NCBI GenBank assembly: GCA_964491375.1
Contig: CAZBGL010000053.1
Coordinates: 1 to 5,821 of the forward strand
Reading direction: 5' to 3'
Source of the DNA: CAZBGL01 sp964491375
Lineage (GTDB): Bacteria > Desulfobacterota > Deferrisomatia > Deferrisomatales > Deferrisomataceae
Length of the DNA: 5,821 nt
Shown: in pieces, positions 1 to 4,580 of the stretch
How positions within the stretch are numbered: position 1 is the first letter of the stretch
Layout: each line of letters begins with the position of its first letter
Notes under the pieces: generated by a model
Seen by the model: only the letters and a program-made list of their open reading frames with translations
Databases searched by the model: none
What the model was told of the DNA's origin: nothing
Translations under genes and position numbers: made by a program

Positions 1-24
1 GCAGGGGCTCCAGCAGGGGCTCCG
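1..24 (+). repeat. 12-bp tandem repeat inside the Rpn-like gene tail
   Basis: Two adjacent 12-base units, gcaggggctcca (1-12) and gcaggggctccg (13-24), differ at one base, and a partial third copy (caggggg) follows. They encode QGLQ/QGLR-type tetrapeptides. The array probably continues beyond the left edge. Being a multiple of three, changes in copy number would lengthen or shorten the linker without breaking the frame. Confidence 0.7.
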
Positions 25-187
25 CAGGGGGCGGGCGGAGCTGCTGTTGCGGGTGCTGGAGAAGCGTTTCGGCGGGGTGCCCCCGGAGCTTCGGGCCCGG
101 GTGGAGGGGGCGGATCTGGACACCCTGGCGACGTGGGTGGAGCGGGCGTTCGAGGCCGAGAACGTGGAGGAGGTGTTTGAGGGGTGA
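1..187 (+). CDS. C-terminal fragment of a probable Rpn-family nuclease/transposase-like protein (DUF4351-type tail)
   Basis: Only the last 61 codons are in the window (reading frame begins at base 2); the rest lies off the left edge. The frame is open to a TGA at 185-187. It starts with short glycine/glutamine repeats (QGLQQGLRRG), continues with an amphipathic segment LLRVLEKRFGGVPPELRARV, and ends WVERAFEAENVEEVFEG. From memory of the family, a repetitive Q-G-rich linker, then R-F-G-x-x-P, then a W-x-E-R-x-L/F ... L/V-E-x-V-F ending is the usual tail of Rpn/PD-(D/E)XK 'recombination-promoting nuclease/putative transposase' proteins. The nuclease core and its catalytic residues are not visible, so activity cannot be judged. 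The gene converges on rmlD with a 62-bp gap. Family membership is an inference from the tail alone. Confidence 0.68.
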   Translation, partial: QGLQQGLRRGRAELLLRVLEKRFGGVPPELRARVEGADLDTLATWVERAFEAENVEEVFEG

Positions 188-249
188 CGGGGGTGAACTT
201 CCGTGAGGAGTGACGAGGAGGGGCCGTTTTTCAGAGCTCCATCCTTCCT
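188..249. other. Short convergent intergenic gap, no clear terminator
   Basis: These 62 bases separate the stop codons of two converging genes. A plus-strand T run (227-231) follows a G-rich stretch, which could contribute to termination of the plus-strand gene. I cannot build a stable stem directly in front of it: the only pairings I find are 4 bp (187-190 with 201-204, and 217-220 with 237-240). No U-run-terminated hairpin is visible for the rml transcript either. Confidence 0.4.
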
Positions 250-1116
250 TTACCGGGCGGGCTGCTTCCCCAGCAGCTCGCCCAGCGCCCGGCGCCAGTG
301 GACCGGCTCGAGGCCTAGGGCCCGGCGCGCCGAGGTCTTGTCGAGCACGGAGTAGGCCGGCCGCGGCGCAGGCGTGGGGTAGTCGCGCGTGGGGATGGGC
401 CGTATCCGGGGAACGCGGCGGATGAGCCCCCGCGCGGCCGCCTCCTCGGCGATGGCCACCGCGAAGTCGTACCAGCTGGCCACGCCCGCGTCGGTCCAGT
501 GGTGGGTGCCGCTCACGTTCCGCTCCGCGGCCCTCAGGACGGCACGGGCCAGCGACCGGGCCGAGGTGGGCGTGCCCACCTGGTCCTCCACGACCCGCAG
601 TTCCTCCCGCTCGCGCATGAGCCGCAGCATGGTTGTGAGAAAGCTCGGCCCTTCTACCGAGTACACCCAGGCCGTGCGCAGGATGAGTGCACGGTCGCCC
701 AGCGCGGACCGCACGGCCTCCTCGCCCGCCAGCTTGCTCCGGGCGTAGGTGTTCACGGGACAAGGGGCGTCCTCGGGCCGGTACGGCGTGCCCCGGTTCC
801 CGTCGAACACGTAGTCGGTGGAGAGGTGGACCATCCGGCACCCGTGCCGGCGGCAGGCCTCGGCCACGATCCGGGCGCCGTCCCGGTTGACGGCGAGGGC
901 GCGGTCCGGTTCGGACTCGGCACGGTCCACGGCGGTGTAGGCGGCCGCGTTCACCACCCAATCGGGCCGAACCGTCTCCAGGGCGCGTGCCACGGCCGCC
1001 GGGTCGGTGACGTCGAGTTGCCGGCGGGCCAGGGCGTGGACCTCGATCCCGTCGGGCGCCTCGGCCACGAGGGCCCGGCCCAGTTGCCCCCCGCCCCCGG
1101 TCACCAGGACCCGCAT
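250..1116 (-). CDS. rmlD: dTDP-4-dehydrorhamnose reductase (RmlD)
   Basis: This enzyme performs the last step of dTDP-L-rhamnose synthesis, the NAD(P)H-dependent reduction of dTDP-4-keto-L-rhamnose at C4, in the cytosol. The 288-residue product is of normal length for RmlD and has the extended short-chain dehydrogenase fold. The N-terminal nucleotide-binding loop is TGGGGQLG (residues 6-13), followed by NAAAYTAVDRAE near residues 56-67. STDYVFDG (99-106) carries the catalytic Thr100, and the YxxxK pair is Tyr124 and Lys128. VEDQVGTPT (177-184) and a conserved tryptophan in the substrate-side region (HHWTDAGVASWYDF) are also typical. The ATG at 1116 is chosen because the Rossmann motif starts directly after it and AGGAAGG lies just upstream; the open frame extends further up only as overlap with rmlC. 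It is the last gene of the rmlBACD operon, overlaps rmlC by 16 bp and ends in TAA. No defects are seen. Confidence 0.96.
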   Translation of the reverse strand: MRVLVTGGGGQLGRALVAEAPDGIEVHALARRQLDVTDPAAVARALETVRPDWVVNAAAYTAVDRAESEPDRALAVNRDGARIVAEACRRHGCRMVHLSTDYVFDGNRGTPYRPEDAPCPVNTYARSKLAGEEAVRSALGDRALILRTAWVYSVEGPSFLTTMLRLMREREELRVVEDQVGTPTSARSLARAVLRAAERNVSGTHHWTDAGVASWYDFAVAIAEEAAARGLIRRVPRIRPIPTRDYPTPAPRPAYSVLDKTSARRALGLEPVHWRRALGELLGKQPAR

Positions 1117-1682
1117 CGCCCTTCCTTTCGGCGATAGGGGGGAAGCCGCTCGGCCGGGACATCCCGGAGCCGCAGGCCGGCGGCGTCCTTGGGCGACACG
1201 ATGGGGTCGCGCACCGGCCACGCGATGCCCAGGTCGGGGTCGTCCCACCGCACGGTGCCCTCGGCCTCGGGCGCGTAGTAGTCGGTGCACTTGTAGGCGA
1301 ACAGAGCGGTTTCGCTCACTACGCAGAAGCCGTGGGCAAAGCCCGGGGGGATCCAGACCTGGCGCCTGTTCTCGGCCGAGAGCCACACCCCTACCCACCG
1401 GCCGAACGTGGGCGAGCCCCGCCGGATGTCCACGGCGACGTCGAACACCTCGCCCTGGAGCACCCACACGAGCTTTCCCTGCCCGTGGGGGTGCTGGTAG
1501 TGGAGGCCCCGGAGCACGCCCCGCCGGGAAAACGAGAGGTTGTCCTGCACGAACGGCCCCGGGATGCCGGCCTGGGCGTAGCGGCGGGCCTGGAAAGTCT
1601 CGAGGAAGTACCCTCGTTCGTCCCCGAACACCCGGGGCTCCACGACGAGCACCTCGGGAAGTTCCGTGGGGGTCACCCGCAT
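1101..1682 (-). CDS. rmlC: dTDP-4-dehydrorhamnose 3,5-epimerase (RmlC)
   Basis: RmlC epimerises dTDP-4-keto-6-deoxy-D-glucose at C3 and C5 to the L-rhamno form; it is a cofactor-free cupin that works as a dimer. The 193-residue product begins with the usual strand and VFGDERGYFLETF (18-30). Next come FVQDNLSFS (44-52) and GVLRGLHYQ (55-63), which contains the catalytic base His61. Lys70, a VAVDIRRGSPTFG stretch (83-95), IPPGFAHGF (111-119) and YKCTDYYAPEAEG (130-142) follow. SPKD (163-166) supplies Asp166, which partners the catalytic His in the family. The ATG at 1682 overlaps the rmlA stop by one base (TGATG), which suggests translational coupling. The best Shine-Dalgarno-like sequence (GGAGG) is about 13 nt upstream, inside rmlA, so coupling may matter. 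The last ten residues (RRKEGRCGSW) are encoded across the rmlD ribosome-binding site and start. Confidence 0.96.
   Translation of the reverse strand: MRVTPTELPEVLVVEPRVFGDERGYFLETFQARRYAQAGIPGPFVQDNLSFSRRGVLRGLHYQHPHGQGKLVWVLQGEVFDVAVDIRRGSPTFGRWVGVWLSAENRRQVWIPPGFAHGFCVVSETALFAYKCTDYYAPEAEGTVRWDDPDLGIAWPVRDPIVSPKDAAGLRLRDVPAERLPPYRRKEGRCGSW
1120..1126 (-). promoter_or_regulatory. Ribosome-binding site of rmlD embedded in rmlC
   Basis: AGGAAGG on the minus strand just ahead of the ATG at 1116. It is read as lysine-glutamate-glycine codons at the end of rmlC, so the RmlC tail and the rmlD initiation signal share bases. Confidence 0.7.
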
Positions 1683-2560
1683 CAGAACACCCGGTCCTCC
1701 AGGATCCGAAGGAGATACTGGCCGTAGCCGCTCTTGGCCAGGGGCCCGGCCAGGGCCCGGAGCTGGCTGGCCGTGATGTATCCCATCCGGAAGGCCACCT
1801 CCTCGGGGCAGGCCACCTTGAGGCCCTGGCGCTTTTCGATGGTCTGGATGAACGCGCCGGCTTCCAGGAGGGAGTCGTGGGTGCCGGTGTCGAGCCAGGC
1901 GATCCCCCGGCCCATCACCTCCACGCGCAGGTCCCCTTCCTGCAGGTACCTGCGGTTGAGGTCGGTGATCTCCAGCTCCCCCCGGGCCGAGGGCTCGAGC
2001 GCCTCGGCGAACGCCACGGCCCGGTGGTCGTAGAAGTACAGGCCGGTCACGGCGTAGCGGCTCTTGGGCCGGCGGGGCTTTTCCTCCAGGCTCACGGCCC
2101 GGCCCTCGGCGTCGAACTCCACCACGCCGTACCGCTCGGGATCGCTCACCGGGTAGGCGAACACGGTCGCCCCCTGCTCCGTGCCGGCGGCCCGGCGGAG
2201 CATCTTCACCAGGTCGTGGCCGTAGAACAGGTTGTCCCCCAGGATCAGGGCGCTGGGTGCGCCGTCCAAAAAGTCCTTCCCGATCAGGAACGCCTGGGCG
2301 ATGCCCTCGGGCCGCGGTTGGACCGCGTACGAGAGCCGGATGCCCCACTGGGTGCCGTCGCCCAGGAGGGCCTGGAACCGGGGCGTGTCCTCCGGGGTAG
2401 AGATCACGAGGATCTCCCGGATGCCCGCGAGCATGAGCGTGCTCAGCGGGTAGTACACCATGGGCTTGTCGTACACGGGCAGGAGCTGCTTCGAGACCGC
2501 GCGGGTGATGGGGTGGAGCCGGGTGCCCGCGCCGCCCGCCAGGATGATCCCCTTTCGCAC
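1682..2560 (-). CDS. rmlA: Glucose-1-phosphate thymidylyltransferase (RmlA)
   Basis: RmlA makes dTDP-glucose and pyrophosphate from dTTP and glucose-1-phosphate, the first and normally feedback-inhibited step of the rhamnose pathway. The 292-residue length matches the short, classical RmlA family rather than the longer archaeal-type enzymes. The nucleotide-binding signature GIILAGGAGTRLHPIT (4-19) is intact, followed by SKQLLPVYDKPMVYYPLS (23-40). LGDN (107-110) supplies the metal-binding Asp109, EEKP lies at 159-162, and WLDTGTHDSLLEA (222-234) supplies the second metal-binding Asp224. It starts with GTG at 2560, directly before the conserved RKGIILAGG. GGGAGGAGG (2566-2574) sits five bases upstream, an unambiguous ribosome-binding site. 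One base separates it from the rmlB stop, and its own TGA overlaps the rmlC ATG. No damage is seen. Confidence 0.97.
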   Translation of the reverse strand: MRKGIILAGGAGTRLHPITRAVSKQLLPVYDKPMVYYPLSTLMLAGIREILVISTPEDTPRFQALLGDGTQWGIRLSYAVQPRPEGIAQAFLIGKDFLDGAPSALILGDNLFYGHDLVKMLRRAAGTEQGATVFAYPVSDPERYGVVEFDAEGRAVSLEEKPRRPKSRYAVTGLYFYDHRAVAFAEALEPSARGELEITDLNRRYLQEGDLRVEVMGRGIAWLDTGTHDSLLEAGAFIQTIEKRQGLKVACPEEVAFRMGYITASQLRALAGPLAKSGYGQYLLRILEDRVF

Positions 2561-2561
2561 G

Positions 2562-3641
2562 TCAGCCTCCTCCCAGTCCCAGGCGCTCCAGCCGGTAGGT
2601 GCCGTCCAGCACTCTCTGCCACCACCCGGGATTCTCGACGTACCAGCGCACGGTCTTGGCCAGGCCGGTCTCGAAGCTCTCCCGGGGCCGCCACCCCAGC
2701 TCCGCCTCGATCTTGGTCGTGTCCATGGCGTAGCGCCGGTCGTGCCCCGGCCGGTCGGCCACGAACCGGATCAGCCGCTCCCGGGGGCCTGTCGGGTCCG
2801 GCCGCAGTTCGTCCACCAGCCGGCAGATGGCCCGCACCACCTCCAGGTTCGTCCGCTCGGCCCGACCCCCGATGTTGTACGTCTCGCCCACCCGCCCGCG
2901 CTCCAGCACCAGCCGGAGGGCCCGGGCATGGTCCTCCACGTACAGCCAGTCGCGCACGTTGTCGCCCCGGCCGTACACCGGGAGGGGCTTGCCCTCCAGG
3001 GCGTTCAGGATCATGAGGGGAATGAGCTTCTCGGGAAACTGGTACGGCCCGTAGTTGTTCGAGCAGTTGGTCAGCACCACCGGAAGCCCGTAGGTGCGGT
3101 GCCAGGCCCGCACCAGGTGGTCGCTGGCCGCCTTGCTGGCCGAGTACGGCGAACTGGGCGCATAGGGCGTGGTCTCGGTGAACGGCGGGTCGTCGGGCCC
3201 CAGGTCGCCGTAGACCTCGTCGGTGGACACGTGGTGGAACCGGAACCGCTCGCGCCGCTCCCCTTCCAGTTCGCTCCAGTACGCCCGGGCCGCCTCCAGC
3301 AGGGTGTAGGTGCCCAGTACGTTCGTCCGGATGAACTCCGCGGGCCCGTCGATGGAACGATCCACGTGGGACTCGGCCGCCAGGTGCATCACCGCGTCGG
3401 GCCGGTGCTCGCGGAACACCCGGTCCAGGTCGGCCCGGTCGCAGATGTCCACCCGCTCGAACCGGTGCCGTGGGTGCTCCCGGGCCCCGGCCAGGCTCTC
3501 GAGGTTGCCCGCATAGGTGAGCTTGTCCACGTTGACCACGGTCCATTCGGTCTCGGCGATGTACTGCCGCACCACCGCCGAGCCGATGAAGCCGGCCCCT
3601 CCGGTCACGAGCACGGTACGTGGAAAAGAGGACCTGTTCAA
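2562..3641 (-). CDS. rmlB: dTDP-glucose 4,6-dehydratase (RmlB)
   Basis: RmlB uses bound NAD+ to convert dTDP-glucose into dTDP-4-keto-6-deoxyglucose, the second step of the pathway. Numbering from the TTG at 3641 gives 359 residues, normal for the family. TGGAGFIGS (13-21) is the NAD+-binding loop. HLAAESHVDRSIDGP lies near residues 86-100. STDEVYGDLG (139-148) holds the catalytic Thr140, Asp141 and Glu142, and YSASK (166-170) supplies Tyr166 and Lys170. SNNYGPYQFPEKLIPL and YGRGDNVRDWLYVEDH are the usual substrate-binding stretches. The start is uncertain. The frame is open to a GTG at 3686 without a ribosome-binding site. The TTG at 3641 has GGAGAGG three bases upstream and is preferred. 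A GTG at 3614 would give M-L-V-T-G-G but has no good Shine-Dalgarno. This is the first gene of the operon. The enzyme call is secure; the start is not. Confidence 0.95.
   Translation of the reverse strand: MNRSSFPRTVLVTGGAGFIGSAVVRQYIAETEWTVVNVDKLTYAGNLESLAGAREHPRHRFERVDICDRADLDRVFREHRPDAVMHLAAESHVDRSIDGPAEFIRTNVLGTYTLLEAARAYWSELEGERRERFRFHHVSTDEVYGDLGPDDPPFTETTPYAPSSPYSASKAASDHLVRAWHRTYGLPVVLTNCSNNYGPYQFPEKLIPLMILNALEGKPLPVYGRGDNVRDWLYVEDHARALRLVLERGRVGETYNIGGRAERTNLEVVRAICRLVDELRPDPTGPRERLIRFVADRPGHDRRYAMDTTKIEAELGWRPRESFETGLAKTVRWYVENPGWWQRVLDGTYRLERLGLGGG
2566..2574 (-). promoter_or_regulatory. Strong ribosome-binding site of rmlA
   Basis: GGGAGGAGG on the minus strand, five bases before the GTG start at 2560. 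It lies inside the last codons of rmlB and fixes the rmlA start. Confidence 0.8.
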
Positions 3642-3644
3642 CGA

Positions 3645-3651
3645 CCTCTCC
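3645..3651 (-). promoter_or_regulatory. Ribosome-binding site supporting a TTG start for rmlB
   Basis: Read on the minus strand this is GGAGAGG, three bases before TTG (3639-3641). The spacing is short, but no alternative in-frame start (GTG 3686, GTG 3614) has a comparable Shine-Dalgarno. Confidence 0.5.
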
Positions 3652-3737
3652 GCTGCACGATCTCGGAACCGTTCGCCCCGCCCCACACCCGGCCGGGTTC
3701 GGTTTCAAGACCCGGTGCGGCGGCATCTCGGTCCGCG

Positions 3738-3814
3738 GAGCGCCCCCTTGTGGAACGCGCTGCGGGCGGGCCAGCCGCGGGAGGCGCCCCTGGGGAAGCC
3801 CCCCTTTGTGAGGA
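3738..3814. repeat. Degenerate C-rich direct repeat pair
   Basis: Two imperfect copies, near 3738-3755 (core CGCCCCCTTGTGGA) and 3796-3814 (core CCCCCCTTTGTGAGGA), lie about 58 bases apart in the same orientation. Such C5-6/TTTGTG motifs resemble small dispersed intergenic repeats found in many proteobacteria, but two copies alone cannot establish that. Confidence 0.3.
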
Positions 3815-3837
3815 TACGGGTCGTGGGCATGGCCCGC

Positions 3838-3869
3838 GGCCCCTTCCCTTGCCGTAACGGTGGGAGGCC
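3838..3869 (-). repeat. Bulged inverted repeat in the predicted rmlB leader
   Basis: GGCC (3838-3841) pairs with GGCC (3866-3869) and TCCC (3845-3848) with GGGA (3862-3865), leaving a three-base bulge (3842-3844). The loop carries a further small palindrome, CCGTAACGG. It sits directly after the proposed -10 box, so in the transcript it would be at or very near the 5' end. No T run follows, so it is not an intrinsic terminator. Confidence 0.35.
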
Positions 3870-3871
3870 GA

Positions 3872-3901
3872 ATGATATGGGAAAAACCCAAAAGGGGGCA
3901 A
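3872..3901 (-). promoter_or_regulatory. Possible sigma70-like promoter for the rml operon
   Basis: On the minus strand TTGCCC (3896-3901) and TATCAT (3872-3877) are separated by 18 bases. The -10 matches the consensus at five of six positions, and this is the most AT-rich patch in the gap. Transcription would begin near 3865, leaving a leader of roughly 220 bases before rmlB. The spacer contains an inverted repeat, TGGG-aaaaa-CCCA (3878-3890 as read on the plus strand), which could be an operator or merely a chance feature. The -35 is poor, so confidence is low. Confidence 0.3.
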
Positions 3902-3929
3902 GCGGATGCGGGAACCGGGCAGCCACCCG

Positions 3930-3971
3930 CGGCCGAGAGAACGGGCCCCGTTGCCCGACAGCCCTCGGCCG
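3930..3971 (-). terminator. Large hairpin downstream of the response regulator, possible terminator or attenuator
   Basis: CGGCCGAG (3930-3937) pairs perfectly with CTCGGCCG (3964-3971), giving an 8-bp GC-rich stem. Inside it AACGG (3940-3944) can pair with CCGTT (3948-3952), or CGGGC (3942-3946) with GCCCG (3953-3957) as a competing form. It begins 33 bases after the regulator stop, where a terminator for the kinase-regulator transcript would be expected. There is no U-run immediately after it on the minus strand; T-rich sequence appears only about 35 bases later. So it is either a non-canonical terminator, a processing or stability hairpin, or chance pairing in GC-rich DNA. Confidence 0.35.
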
Positions 3972-4004
3972 ACCTTCCGTTGCAGGGGAGGAGCCAGGAA
4001 CCCC

Positions 4005-4580
4005 TCAACTGCCCCCCCGGGCCCCTCGAGGGATCCCGGCGCCGCTCCGGCAGCCGGGACAAAGGGCCGGTGCGGTCTGTGAAAGGGGGTCCGTCCTGCC
4101 GGCGGGAAGGGGGACCCACTCCTCCTTTCCCCCGGGACCGGATCGCAGGTGCATACGGGAGCACGCGGTGCACACGCCGAGCACGCTCTCGTAGCGCCTC
4201 ACCTTCTCCCGCAAGGCCCTCGTTTCGGCCTGCCTCCGGAGCCGCAGCACGAGCTCTTCGGGCTGGAAGGGCTTGAACAGGTAGTCCTCGGCCCCCTCCC
4301 GAAGGGCCTGGATACCGGCCTCCTCGTTGGACTGCCCGGTGACCACGGTCACGCACACGTCCGGATCGATCCGTTTCACGGCCCGCAGGATCTCCAGCCC
4401 GTCCACGTCCTCCATGGTGAGATCGGTGACCACCACGTCGTAACGGTTCCGGCGGAAACGCTCCAGCGCCTCGGCCCCGGAACGGGCCGTGTCCACCTCC
4501 AGCCCGGCCGCGGAGAGGACGCGGCCCAGGGTGGCCACCAGGATCACCTCGTCATCCACCAGAAGAACCCGCGCCCCCAC
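4005..4580 (-). CDS. Response regulator: receiver domain with C-terminal CxxC/CPxC module
   Basis: A 191-residue phosphoacceptor protein that should receive phosphate from the kinase encoded just upstream. The receiver domain (about residues 3-118) is complete: acidic pair Asp9-Asp10, phosphoacceptor Asp53 in VVVTDLTM, Thr81 in VVTGQS, and Lys103 in YLFKPF. A charged helix (about 107-132) leads to a cysteine-bearing tail: VCTAC (136-140), Trp155, then LCPGC (173-177), ending in a Gly/Arg-rich stretch. The Cys-x-x-Cys ... Trp ... Cys-Pro-x-Cys order recalls the small putative metal-binding module that ends many deltaproteobacterial receivers and PAS/GAF kinases. There is no DNA-binding, GGDEF or sigma54 domain, so output is probably by protein contact. 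The GTG at 4580 is chosen because AGGAGG lies six bases upstream and the receiver fold begins at once. It overlaps the kinase gene by 29 bp. Confidence 0.92.
   Translation of the reverse strand: MGARVLLVDDEVILVATLGRVLSAAGLEVDTARSGAEALERFRRNRYDVVVTDLTMEDVDGLEILRAVKRIDPDVCVTVVTGQSNEEAGIQALREGAEDYLFKPFQPEELVLRLRRQAETRALREKVRRYESVLGVCTACSRMHLRSGPGGKEEWVPLPAGRTDPLSQTAPALCPGCRSGAGIPRGARGGS

Larger units (their letters stand above)
3642..4004. other. Intergenic region between the two-component pair and the rml operon
   Basis: About 360 bases without a convincing gene. Short open frames exist on both strands (for example 3705-3926 minus, 73 codons), but they lack ribosome-binding sites and show low-complexity Gly/Pro/Arg composition typical of GC-rich non-coding DNA. 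Both flanking operons run on the minus strand, so this stretch should hold the end of one transcript and the start of the next. Reading in that direction it contains a large hairpin (3930-3971), a smaller one (3916-3929), a possible promoter (3872-3901), a bulged hairpin (3838-3869), two imperfect C-rich direct repeats (3738-3755 and 3796-3814) and the leader of rmlB. I compared it by eye with common riboswitch cores (c-di-GMP type I, cobalamin) and found no match. Confidence 0.7.

Noticed and set aside
1117..1467. N-terminal extension of RmlD to 1467
   Set aside because: It overlaps the whole second half of rmlC in another frame; the Rossmann motif starts immediately after the ATG at 1116, which has a ribosome-binding site.
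1007..3016. Long plus-strand open frame (669 codons) antisense to the rml genes
   Set aside because: It runs opposite three well-recognised rml genes, is Arg/Pro/Gly-rich without any domain, and is the expected mirror of strong G/C third-position bias.
3705..3926. Small minus-strand open frame (73 codons) in the intergenic region
   Set aside because: It has a GTG start without a ribosome-binding site, no recognisable domain, and overlaps the possible promoter and hairpins.
3733..3932. Four CCGCGG hexamers in 200 bases (3733, 3775, 3834, 3927) as a possible regulatory array
   Set aside because: The spacing is irregular and such a hexamer is common by chance in DNA this GC-rich.
3880..3960. 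Possible c-di-GMP (GEMM) riboswitch, prompted by GGGCAAGC and ACCGGGCAGCC on the plus strand
   Set aside because: The conserved GACGCAAAGCC core is absent and the strand would point away from rmlB.
3984..4005. AGGGG/CCCCT stem overlapping the regulator stop as a terminator
   Set aside because: It has only five base pairs, a 12-base loop, and no U run after it.
2443..4356. Long minus-strand open frame (637 codons) spanning rmlB, the gap and part of the regulator
   Set aside because: It is out of frame with rmlB and the regulator, both of which have intact catalytic motifs, and it shows low-complexity composition.
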